Below are positions 1-7,323 of a DNA stretch of 64,000 nt, one piece after another. Numbering within the stretch: position 1 is the first letter of the stretch; each line of letters starts with the position of its first letter. Below the pieces are notes generated by a model. The model did no database searches, was not told where the DNA came from, and saw only the letters and a list, made by a program, of their open reading frames with translations. The DNA is from JADLAT01 sp964348795. Lineage in GTDB: Bacteria; Pseudomonadota; Alphaproteobacteria; Micavibrionales; Micavibrionaceae. A program made the translations under genes and the position numbers. Location of the stretch: assembly GCA_964348795.1 (NCBI GenBank), contig CAYGDY010000003.1:62001-126000 (forward strand), written 5' to 3'.

Positions 1-72
1 TTAAGCCGTGAAACCACGCTGGCTGTAAAAGACGGGTTTTTGACGCTCAAGGAATTTTATCCGGTGACGTGA
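1..72 (+). CDS. 3' end of an unidentified protein (partial)
   Basis: Frame 1 is open from the first base and ends at TGA 70-72. It gives 23 residues ending in LKEFYPVT. The segment is too short to assign a family. It runs in the same direction as the biotin operon but is separated from it by about 170 nt containing an inverted-repeat element. It could be a chance open frame. Confidence 0.4.
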   Translation, partial: LSRETTLAVKDGFLTLKEFYPVT

Positions 73-103
73 TTGTGCATTTTTTTAGAAATATATGGGC
101 AGA

Positions 104-165
104 TGTCATCCTGAGTAAAACGAAGGATCTATTTTTATAGATTCTTCGCTCCGCTCAGAATGACA
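104..165. repeat. Intergenic inverted-repeat element
   Basis: The 12-nt arm TGTCATCCTGAG (104-115) is matched by CTCAGAATGACA (154-165), with one mismatch. A second inner pair (gaaggatct 122-130, agattcttc 139-147) extends the stem almost to a short AT loop. Repeats of this tgtcat...atgaca type are common dispersed palindromic elements in bacterial genomes. I see only one copy in this window. Confidence 0.6.
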
Positions 166-206
166 ACAAAGAGAAAGAGGTCAAAACACCCCCCCGCGAA
201 AATCTT

Positions 207-235
207 TTGACTCTGCGCGGGCGTCCCAGTAGTTT
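207..235 (+). promoter_or_regulatory. Possible promoter for the biotin operon
   Basis: TTGACT at 207-212 resembles a -35 box. After exactly 17 nt, TAGTTT at 230-235 is a weak -10 match (3 of 6). The -35 lies in the loop of an inverted repeat CCCGCG (193-198) / CGCGGG (216-221), which could be an operator. Transcription from this promoter would begin about at the bioB ATG. No BioR-type box was recognised. Confidence 0.3.
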
Positions 236-241
236 GCCGTT

Positions 242-1237
242 ATGACACATTCACTATATTCCCGCGCGGATGTCCGCGCTTTGTATGAACGCCCCCTGCT
301 GGATCTGGTCTATGAGGCCGCTGGCGTGCACCGCGCCCATCATGACCCGCAGGACATGCAGACCTGTACTTTGCTCTCCATCAAAACCGGTGGATGCACG
401 GAGGATTGCGGCTATTGTTCCCAGTCTCTGCATAACAACGCCGCGATCGAAAAAGAAATTCTGCTCAAAACCGATGAGGTTTTAGAGCAGGCCCGTAAGG
501 CCAAGGAGTCGGGTTCCACCCGCTTTTGCATGGGCGCGGCCTGGCCCAAGGTGTTGGAAGGCAGGGCCTTTGACCGTGTGCTGGAGATGGTGCGGGGGGT
601 CAACGGCATGGGGCTGGAGGCCTGTTGCACGCTCGGCATGCTGACGGAAGATCAGGCCTTTCGGCTGAAGGAAGCGGGGCTCACGGCCTATAATCACAAT
701 CTGGATACGTCCGAAGAATTTTACGACAAGGTGATTACCACACGGACCTACCAAGACCGTCTGGATACGCTAGCCAATGTCGCCAAGGCCGGTATATCGG
801 CCTGTTGCGGCGGCATATTGGGACTGGGGGAGTCAGAAGACGACCGTATTTCCCTGCTTCACACTTTGTGCAATCTCGATCCCCAGCCGGAATCGGTTCC
901 GATCAATATGCTGGTGCCGGTCAAGGGCACAAAGCTGGAATCGGTGGCCCCGCTCGATATTTTTGAGTGGATCAGGGTCATTGCCGTGGCCCGTATCATC
1001 ATGCCCAAGGCTATGATTCGCCTGTCCGCCGGACGGCTGGAGATCAGCAGGGAAGCCCAAGCTTTTGCGTTTATGGCAGGGGCCAATGCCATTTTCACAG
1101 GCGACAAGCTGTTGACGACCCCCAACCCTGAACAGGATGCCGATGCGGGCCTGTTGAAAACACTGGGCCTGAAACCACGGGAGCCTTTTAAGGATCATGA
1201 ATCCCTTTGTACAAAAACTGCAAACGCTGGACGATAA
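242..1237 (+). CDS. bioB: Biotin synthase BioB
   Basis: This radical-SAM enzyme inserts sulfur into dethiobiotin to make biotin, the last step of the pathway. The 331-residue protein has family length. The CxxxCxxC motif that holds the catalytic 4Fe-4S cluster is visible as C52, C56 and C59 in GGCTEDCGYCSQ. The YNHNLDT segment and the C-terminal MAGANAIFTGD stretch are also typical. It is the first gene of bioB-F-D-A plus a di-iron protein. Its last 41 nt overlap bioF. No Shine-Dalgarno sequence precedes the ATG, so translation may be leaderless. Confidence 0.97.
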   Translation: MTHSLYSRADVRALYERPLLDLVYEAAGVHRAHHDPQDMQTCTLLSIKTGGCTEDCGYCSQSLHNNAAIEKEILLKTDEVLEQARKAKESGSTRFCMGAAWPKVLEGRAFDRVLEMVRGVNGMGLEACCTLGMLTEDQAFRLKEAGLTAYNHNLDTSEEFYDKVITTRTYQDRLDTLANVAKAGISACCGGILGLGESEDDRISLLHTLCNLDPQPESVPINMLVPVKGTKLESVAPLDIFEWIRVIAVARIIMPKAMIRLSAGRLEISREAQAFAFMAGANAIFTGDKLLTTPNPEQDADAGLLKTLGLKPREPFKDHESLCTKTANAGR

Positions 1238-2327
1238 GAACAGACGGCGAACGCTTGCGCATACCGCTTCGGGTGTGGATCTGACTTCCAATGATTATCT
1301 GGGACTGGCGGATCATCCCGTGTTGCGGCAGGCCGCCATCACAGCGCTGGAAAACGGCTTGGCGCTCGGTGCAAAGGGATCGCGCCTGCTCGGTGGCAAT
1401 ACCCCTGAACATGGCGCATTAGAAGAATTTTGTGCGCACCATTTCCATGCCCCGCGCACGTTGTTTTTTGCCACGGGCTTTCAAGCCAACAGCGCTTTGT
1501 TTTCAGCACTTCCCGCGCGGCAGGATACTATTATCTTCGATAACGCTCTTCACGCCAGCGCGCGCGAGGGAATCCAAAACGCAAACGCCCGCCATATCCG
1601 TATCCCGCACAATGATCTGAATCTGTTTGAGGATGCCCTCAAAAAAACCCGTGCGCACAGTCAAAGCCAGATCTTTATTGCCGTGGAATCGGTGTATTCG
1701 ATGGACGGGGATAAAGCGCCGTTGGCAGAGCTCTACACGCTCGCCGAAGAATATGATGCCTTTTTGGTGATTGACGAGGCGCACGGCACGGGCGTGTTCG
1801 GTGAACAGGGAAAAGGTCTTGCACACGCCCTCATCATGCGAAAAGGGTATGAACGCATTATTACTTTGCATACCTGCGGCAAGGCCGTTGGTGTGGCAGG
1901 CGGAATACTTTGCGCGCGGACCGATATCATTGATGTGCTGGTCAACACCGCGCGCGGATTTATCTACTCCACCGCACCCATGCCGTTGCAGGCGCTTTTG
2001 GTGCGGGAATCATTGAAGTTGATGGCCGGACCGGAAGGCCAGACCCGCCGCGAAAAACTTTGGCATGTGTGTGGTGTGGCACAAAACCTGTTCGGTGGGG
2101 CCGGCACGCCGATTGTGCCTATCCTGATAGGAGAAGATAAACGGGCACTGTATATTGCAAAGCAGATGCGACAAGCTGGTTACGCGCTCTATGCCGTGCG
2201 ACCGCCCACCGTGCCGGAAGGCACGGCCCGTTTGCGAGTGTCGCTGAATACGGAACTGCACGAAAATACCTTGCACGCTCTGGCGCAAGCACTTGATCCT
2301 TTTTTAAAGGGATCACACGCCGCATGA
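1197..2327 (+). CDS. bioF: 8-amino-7-oxononanoate synthase BioF
   Basis: This PLP enzyme condenses pimeloyl-ACP (or -CoA) with alanine, the first step of ring assembly. The product is 376 residues. The fold-I aminotransferase features are present: SNDYLGLADHP near the N-terminus, GSRLLGG, the DEAHGTGVFG aspartate motif and a lysine in HTCGKAVGVAGG that should bind PLP. The start at 1197 is supported by AAGG a few bases upstream, even though it lies inside bioB. Its stop overlaps the bioD start as ATGA, implying translational coupling. Confidence 0.95.
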   Translation: MNPFVQKLQTLDDKNRRRTLAHTASGVDLTSNDYLGLADHPVLRQAAITALENGLALGAKGSRLLGGNTPEHGALEEFCAHHFHAPRTLFFATGFQANSALFSALPARQDTIIFDNALHASAREGIQNANARHIRIPHNDLNLFEDALKKTRAHSQSQIFIAVESVYSMDGDKAPLAELYTLAEEYDAFLVIDEAHGTGVFGEQGKGLAHALIMRKGYERIITLHTCGKAVGVAGGILCARTDIIDVLVNTARGFIYSTAPMPLQALLVRESLKLMAGPEGQTRREKLWHVCGVAQNLFGGAGTPIVPILIGEDKRALYIAKQMRQAGYALYAVRPPTVPEGTARLRVSLNTELHENTLHALAQALDPFLKGSHAA

Positions 2328-2962
2328 CCTCTCCTTTCATCATCACAGGCACGGATACGAATGTCGGTAAAACGGTTGTTTCGGCTATGCTGATGCTGGG
2401 GCTGGGCGCATCATATTGGAAGCCCGTACAGTGCGGAATCGCGGGCGGGGTAGACACAAAAATTGTACAAAATATCACAGGCCTGCCCGATGAGCGGTTT
2501 TTTCCGGAGCGCTATATTCTGTCCGAAGCGCTCTCGCCGCATCGCGCGGCAGAGCTGGAAAATATCACCCTTGACCTCTCGCGCCTTATCCCCCCTTATA
2601 CCGAAAACCCGCTCTTGATCGAAGGGGCGGGCGGGCTCATGGTGCCGCTCACGCGCAATAATCTTCAAATCAATCTGTTTAAATCCTGGCAGAATGCGGC
2701 GCGAATCCCCGTCATTTTGGTGGCACAGACAGAGCTGGGAACCATCAACCATACGCTTTTATCGCTCGAAGCCCTGTGGGGACGGCGCATTCCGGTGCAA
2801 GGTATTATTTTCAACGGGCCTGATAATCCTGATACGATCCGTACGATTGCAGACTTTTCAAAAACGAAAATATTGGGGCGTGTACCGCCTCTGGAAGCGC
2901 TCAATTCTTCAACATTACAAGCGGTTTTTGCACAGTTTTTTAGCAGGGAGGATTTTATTTGA
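2324..2962 (+). CDS. bioD: Dethiobiotin synthetase BioD
   Basis: This ATP-dependent enzyme carboxylates and closes the ureido ring of 7,8-diaminopelargonate. The P-loop GTDTNVGKT is at residues 9-17 and the WKPVQCG substrate segment follows. LLIEGAGGLMVPL is the family's Mg/ATP motif. The 212-residue length fits. It overlaps bioF by 4 nt at the 5' end and bioA by 4 nt (TTGA) at the 3' end. Confidence 0.95.
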   Translation: MTSPFIITGTDTNVGKTVVSAMLMLGLGASYWKPVQCGIAGGVDTKIVQNITGLPDERFFPERYILSEALSPHRAAELENITLDLSRLIPPYTENPLLIEGAGGLMVPLTRNNLQINLFKSWQNAARIPVILVAQTELGTINHTLLSLEALWGRRIPVQGIIFNGPDNPDTIRTIADFSKTKILGRVPPLEALNSSTLQAVFAQFFSREDFI

Positions 2963-4236
2963 GCCCCTCCCCCCTCTGGCATCCGTTTACACAACATAAA
3001 ACCTTTGGTCCGGCGATCCCGATTGCGCGCGCGCAGGGCGCGTATCTCTACCCTGAAAACGGCCCGCCCTTGCTGGACGGAATTTCTTCGTGGTGGGTCA
3101 ATACGCACGGGCATTGCCATCCGAAAATTGTGCAGGCCGTGCAAGCGCAGGCAGAAACTCTGGACCAGATCATTTTTGCAGGATTTTCGCATGCACCAGC
3201 CCGTGATCTTGCCACAAAACTACTGGCCCGTGTCCGGCAAAGCGGAGGCGTAAAATCAGACTATGTGTTTCTCTCGGACAGCGGGTCTACCGCCGTGGAA
3301 GTGGCGCTGAAAATGGCGGTTGGTTCCTTTACCCATCAAGGGCGCCCCCGCACAAAAATTTTAGCCCTTGAAGGTGGCTATCACGGGGATACATTTGGCG
3401 CGATGTCAGCCGGCGGACGCAGTGTGTATAACGCGCTGTACGAACCGTTTTTATTTGATGTGCACGCTCTGCCCTTTCCCGAGAACGAGGAGGGACACCA
3501 CACGATTGAAGCGCTGGAAACCTATTTGCAAGCGCACGGACACGCCACCGCCGCCTTTATCTTTGAACCGCTCATCCAAGGGGCGGGCGGGATGCGGCTT
3601 TATGCCCCCGCGTTGTTGAAAGCCCTATGCACGCTGTGCGAACAGTATGGCATTAAATTGATCGCTGATGAAGTCATGACAGGGTTTGGGCGCACGGGCA
3701 CATTTCTGGCCTGCGAGCAAGCGGGCGTTGCGCCGGATCTGCTCTGCCTGTCCAAGGGCCTGACGGGCGGCTTTTTACCCTTGGGCGCAACGCTGGCCAG
3801 CACAGAGATTTATCAGGCTTTTTATCATGACGACAAGGCACGGCAATTTTTTCATTCCTCATCCTTTACAGGCAATCCGCTTTCGTGTTCTGCGGCGCTG
3901 GCCAATCTGGAAATCTGGGACACTGAGCCTGTCTTTGACCGGATCGCACGAATTGCAAACACTCACAAGACTGCCCTTCACCATTTTTCGGCGCATCCGC
4001 ATGTCGAAAATCCGCGCATACTGGGCACAATATTGGCGCTGGATTTCAAAACACCCGATGCGGGGTATTTATCCGGCATGGCCTCCCAACTCTACAGCTT
4101 TATGCTGGCGCGCGGGTTTTTGTTGCGTCCTTTGGGCAATACGGTCTATATATTACCGCCTTACTGCATAACGACACAAGAACTGGAGGGCCTGTATGAC
4201 AGCCTCGAAATATTCCTCGACGAACACAGAACCTGA
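2959..4236 (+). CDS. bioA: Adenosylmethionine-8-amino-7-oxononanoate aminotransferase BioA
   Basis: This class-III PLP aminotransferase makes 7,8-diaminopelargonate using SAM as amino donor. It starts at TTG 2959 within the bioD stop region. The N-terminal WHPFTQH signature of BioA is present, with the DGISSWWVNTHGH segment, the IADEVMTGFGRTG motif and the PLP lysine in LSKGLTGGFLPLG. The product is 425 residues, full length. The last 41 nt overlap the next gene, so five genes form one unit. Confidence 0.95.
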   Translation: MSPSPLWHPFTQHKTFGPAIPIARAQGAYLYPENGPPLLDGISSWWVNTHGHCHPKIVQAVQAQAETLDQIIFAGFSHAPARDLATKLLARVRQSGGVKSDYVFLSDSGSTAVEVALKMAVGSFTHQGRPRTKILALEGGYHGDTFGAMSAGGRSVYNALYEPFLFDVHALPFPENEEGHHTIEALETYLQAHGHATAAFIFEPLIQGAGGMRLYAPALLKALCTLCEQYGIKLIADEVMTGFGRTGTFLACEQAGVAPDLLCLSKGLTGGFLPLGATLASTEIYQAFYHDDKARQFFHSSSFTGNPLSCSAALANLEIWDTEPVFDRIARIANTHKTALHHFSAHPHVENPRILGTILALDFKTPDAGYLSGMASQLYSFMLARGFLLRPLGNTVYILPPYCITTQELEGLYDSLEIFLDEHRT

Positions 4237-4876
4237 TTCTGCAGGAGATCCCTGGCAGGCCTCCGGTATGAAAGAACGCAATGCCCGCTTTGAAAAGCCT
4301 GTGCGCGCCTTTCTGACCCGTTTAGTTGAAACGCCGCAGGCGCACGCCCGTTTTCTGAATATGCTCGCGATGCTGGAGCATATGGGGAGCCGGAAGATCA
4401 TGCTATCCCAGATGGATAAAATCCACACAGAAGACTCCCTCAAACATCTGGCCGAGGAAGCCCGCCATGCCTATTTTTTCAAGCGCCATGCAGAGCGCGT
4501 GGCAGGCCACGCCTTGCAGGGCTGGACCGATGACAACACCACGGCCCGCGGGCCCGCCCTGATGTATTTCGGACGCATGGATGCCGGCATTTCAAAAGTT
4601 GTGGGTGAAAACAGCGCGTACCCGTGGGTGTCACTGATTATCGAACTGCGGGCCTGCTGGCTTTACGCGATATATCAGGACGTGCTGGCACACTCCACCC
4701 TGCACCTGTCGCTCAAATCCCTGCTGGCCGAGGAAGATATGCATCTGGCCGACATGTTCGCGCTCTGCGGGGACAACACGGACCGCCTGCACACCCTGAG
4801 CGCCTATGAAACCGGATTGTTTGAAACGCTCTGGCACGCGCTGGAAAATACGGTATCCTTCAAGCAGGCGGCATGA
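4196..4876 (+). CDS. Ferritin-like di-iron protein at the end of the biotin operon
   Basis: The product is 226 residues with no signal peptide or membrane segment. Four helices carry a di-iron carboxylate ligand set: E61, then E88 with H91 (EEARH), E150 (IIELRA), then E180 with H183 (EEDMH). This E / ExxH / E / ExxH pattern is that of ferritin-like oxidases and oxygenases. GGAGGG at 4185-4190, five bases before the ATG, fixes the start inside bioA. Because it overlaps bioA by 41 nt it is almost certainly co-expressed with biotin synthesis. In rhizobia and Brucella this position holds bioZ, which supplies the pimeloyl precursor. I infer a role in making or modifying that precursor, but the function is unknown; a storage or quinone-hydroxylase-like protein cannot be excluded. 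Confidence 0.85.
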   Translation: MTASKYSSTNTEPDSAGDPWQASGMKERNARFEKPVRAFLTRLVETPQAHARFLNMLAMLEHMGSRKIMLSQMDKIHTEDSLKHLAEEARHAYFFKRHAERVAGHALQGWTDDNTTARGPALMYFGRMDAGISKVVGENSAYPWVSLIIELRACWLYAIYQDVLAHSTLHLSLKSLLAEEDMHLADMFALCGDNTDRLHTLSAYETGLFETLWHALENTVSFKQAA

Positions 4877-4997
4877 AGCACCCCAAAAAACACATTTCCT
4901 GTGTATCGGCATGATTTTCAGCTTTGTGGCATAAAATCCATGTGCTAGTGTCTGATTCTCACAATTTATGACCCTGCTGAAGACGGAAAAAACCGCC

Positions 4998-6113
4998 ATG
5001 AAACTGAGCATTGAACGGGCCGCGCTGTTAAGAGCCCTCAACCATGTCCAAAATGTTGTCGAACGCCGCAATACTATTCCCATCCTCTCCAATGTTCTGA
5101 TGAAAGCCGAAAAAGGGGTTTTGACCCTTATCACCACCGACATGGATCTGGAGATCAACGAATCGGTGTCTGCCAAGGTATCGGATCCGGGCGCCACGAC
5201 CGCACCCGCTCATACCCTGCATGACATTATCCGCAAATTTCCCGATGGCAGTGATGTCGAGCTGATCCTCAACTCCGAAGGCACGCAGATGAGTGTCAAG
5301 GCGGGGCGTTCACAATTTAAACTCAGTTGTCTGCCGGTCTCTGACTTTCCTGAAATTGCGACCACGGCCCTGCCCAATGCGTTTTCCATTCCGGCGCGGG
5401 ATTTGCGCGCCCTAGTTGACCGCACGAAATTTGCCATGTCGACCGAGGAAACCCGCTATTACCTCAATGGTATTTATGTGCACAAGGCCGACAATGACGG
5501 CGTGAAGGTTCTGCGCGCGGTGGCCACGGACGGACACAGGCTCGCCCGCTTTGAAATGCCCCTGCCCGAAGGCGCGATGGAGATGCCAGGTGTGATCGTT
5601 CCCCGTAAAGCCATTTTAGAACTGCGCAAGCTTTCGGAAGAAGCCGCCGACACCATCCAGATCACCCTCTCGGAAAACAAGATCCGTTTTGCGTTTGATC
5701 ATATTGTCCTGACCTCCAAGCTCATTGACGGGACCTTCCCCGATTACCAGCGCGTGATCCCCAAGGGCAATGACAAGATGGTCGAGGTCGACCCTAAAAT
5801 CTTCACCAGTGCCATTGACCGCGTCTCCACCATTTCGGACGGGAAATCCCGCGCCGTCAAGATTGCCCTGCATGGAAAACAGATGACGATTTCCGCCAGC
5901 TCGCCCGAAGCCGGAAGCGCGACAGAGGAACTGGAAATCAATGGCGATTCGGAAATGGAAATTGGCTTTAACGCCAAGTATCTTCTGGATATCACCTCCC
6001 AGATCGAAGGGGAGGGATGCCGCCTGACACTGGCTGATTCGGCTTCTCCTACGATTATTCAGGACAATTCCGACCCCTCTGCACTCTATGTCCTGATGCC
6101 TTTGCGGGTGTAA
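4998..6113 (+). CDS. dnaN: DNA polymerase III beta sliding clamp DnaN
   Basis: The ring-shaped clamp tethers DNA polymerase III to DNA. The product is 371 residues with the classic MKLSIERAALLRAL start, the NTIPILSNVL segment and a VLMPLRV C-terminal tail that contributes to the partner-binding pocket. I chose ATG 4998 rather than an in-frame ATG 30 nt upstream because it matches the family's N-terminus. recF follows 63 nt downstream. Neither dnaA nor gyrB is next to it. Confidence 0.97.
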   Translation: MKLSIERAALLRALNHVQNVVERRNTIPILSNVLMKAEKGVLTLITTDMDLEINESVSAKVSDPGATTAPAHTLHDIIRKFPDGSDVELILNSEGTQMSVKAGRSQFKLSCLPVSDFPEIATTALPNAFSIPARDLRALVDRTKFAMSTEETRYYLNGIYVHKADNDGVKVLRAVATDGHRLARFEMPLPEGAMEMPGVIVPRKAILELRKLSEEAADTIQITLSENKIRFAFDHIVLTSKLIDGTFPDYQRVIPKGNDKMVEVDPKIFTSAIDRVSTISDGKSRAVKIALHGKQMTISASSPEAGSATEELEINGDSEMEIGFNAKYLLDITSQIEGEGCRLTLADSASPTIIQDNSDPSALYVLMPLRV

Positions 6114-6176
6114 GGCGCGGGCGTTTTGATTCTTCCCCTTCTCAAAACCATACGCCCTCCTGTATGGTGATCCGGC

Positions 6177-7292
6177 ATGTCCCATATTTCCACGCTCAAG
6201 CTTCAGGATTTCCGATGTTACGCGCAGGCGAGCCTCAGGGACCTGTCGCGGGGACTCATCGTTCTGCATGGCCCGAATGGTGCGGGAAAAACCAATATTC
6301 TGGAAGCGCTGTCTCTCCTCTCGCCAGGCAAAGGGTTACGCGGCGCTCCACCATCTGAAATCCAGCGGCATCAGGGGGCTATGCCCTGGGCGCTTTTCAC
6401 CCAGATCGAAACCCCGTATGGCCCCGTTGAAATCGGTACGGGGTTTGATCCCGCGACCGAAAAACGCACGATCCGGATCAACAGCGAGACAGCCAAAACG
6501 CAAACTGCCCTGAGCGAACACGTGTCCTGTGTCTGGCTGACACCGCAAATGGACCGCTTGTTTCTGGAAGCCCCAGCGCACCGCAGGAAATTTCTGGACC
6601 GGCTGATCTTTGCCTTTGACCCCGCACATGCAGGCCGGATCACACGCTATGACAATGCCATGCGCCAGCGTTCCAGACTTTTACAGGAGGGCTCCCCCGA
6701 AACAGGCTGGATCGCGGGCCTTGAAATCCAAATGGCGCAAACAGGCATTGCGATTTCCGCCGCCAGAACCGCTTTTCTCACCCGCCTGCAAACCGCATGT
6801 GATTCCACCCCGTTTCAGGATCTGTTCCCTTTGGCGCGCCTACATGCCATCGGCACGATCGAAGAACTCCTGCAACAGGCCCCCGCGCTGGAAGTCGAGG
6901 ATCTCTTCCAGTACCAGCTTGCACAAAGCAGGACACGGGATGCCCTGACAGGTGGTGCCACGACGGGCCCCCATAAATCAGATTTCGGTGTGCACTATGC
7001 GGCCAAAAACATGCCCGCAGAGCACTGTTCGACCGGAGAGCAAAAAGCCCTTCTGATTGGACTTGTCCTAGCGCACAGCAGATTGATCCTGACAGAGCGG
7101 GGTGTGCCGCCCCTGTTGTTGCTGGACGAAATCTCCGCGCATCTGGACGCACACAGACGCACGGTACTTTATGACCAGCTTCTCGCACTCGGGGGGCAGG
7201 TCTGGCTCACCGGCACCGATGCCTTGCTGTTCGAGAGTCTTGAAACCCGTGCCCAGTTCTTTCATGTCCAGAATAACCGGATCAGCGAATAA
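6177..7292 (+). CDS. recF: DNA replication and repair protein RecF
   Basis: This SMC-like ATPase helps load RecA at single-strand gaps. The Walker A motif HGPNGAGKTN lies near residue 36, the signature region TTGPHKSDF and STGEQKALLI follow, and the Walker B motif LLLLDEISAHLD is near the C-terminus. The 371-residue length is standard. The gene order dnaN-recF is the usual one. It converges with the PodJ-like gene 31 nt downstream, with no clear terminator between them. Confidence 0.95.
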   Translation: MSHISTLKLQDFRCYAQASLRDLSRGLIVLHGPNGAGKTNILEALSLLSPGKGLRGAPPSEIQRHQGAMPWALFTQIETPYGPVEIGTGFDPATEKRTIRINSETAKTQTALSEHVSCVWLTPQMDRLFLEAPAHRRKFLDRLIFAFDPAHAGRITRYDNAMRQRSRLLQEGSPETGWIAGLEIQMAQTGIAISAARTAFLTRLQTACDSTPFQDLFPLARLHAIGTIEELLQQAPALEVEDLFQYQLAQSRTRDALTGGATTGPHKSDFGVHYAAKNMPAEHCSTGEQKALLIGLVLAHSRLILTERGVPPLLLLDEISAHLDAHRRTVLYDQLLALGGQVWLTGTDALLFESLETRAQFFHVQNNRISE

Positions 7293-7323
7293 AAGGGTCT
7301 ATTAGGGGAGCGGCTTTAAAAAT

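Noticed and set aside
4887..4905. ACACA/TGTGT hairpin after the di-iron gene as terminator
   Set aside because: The stem is only five A/T-rich pairs and no T run follows.
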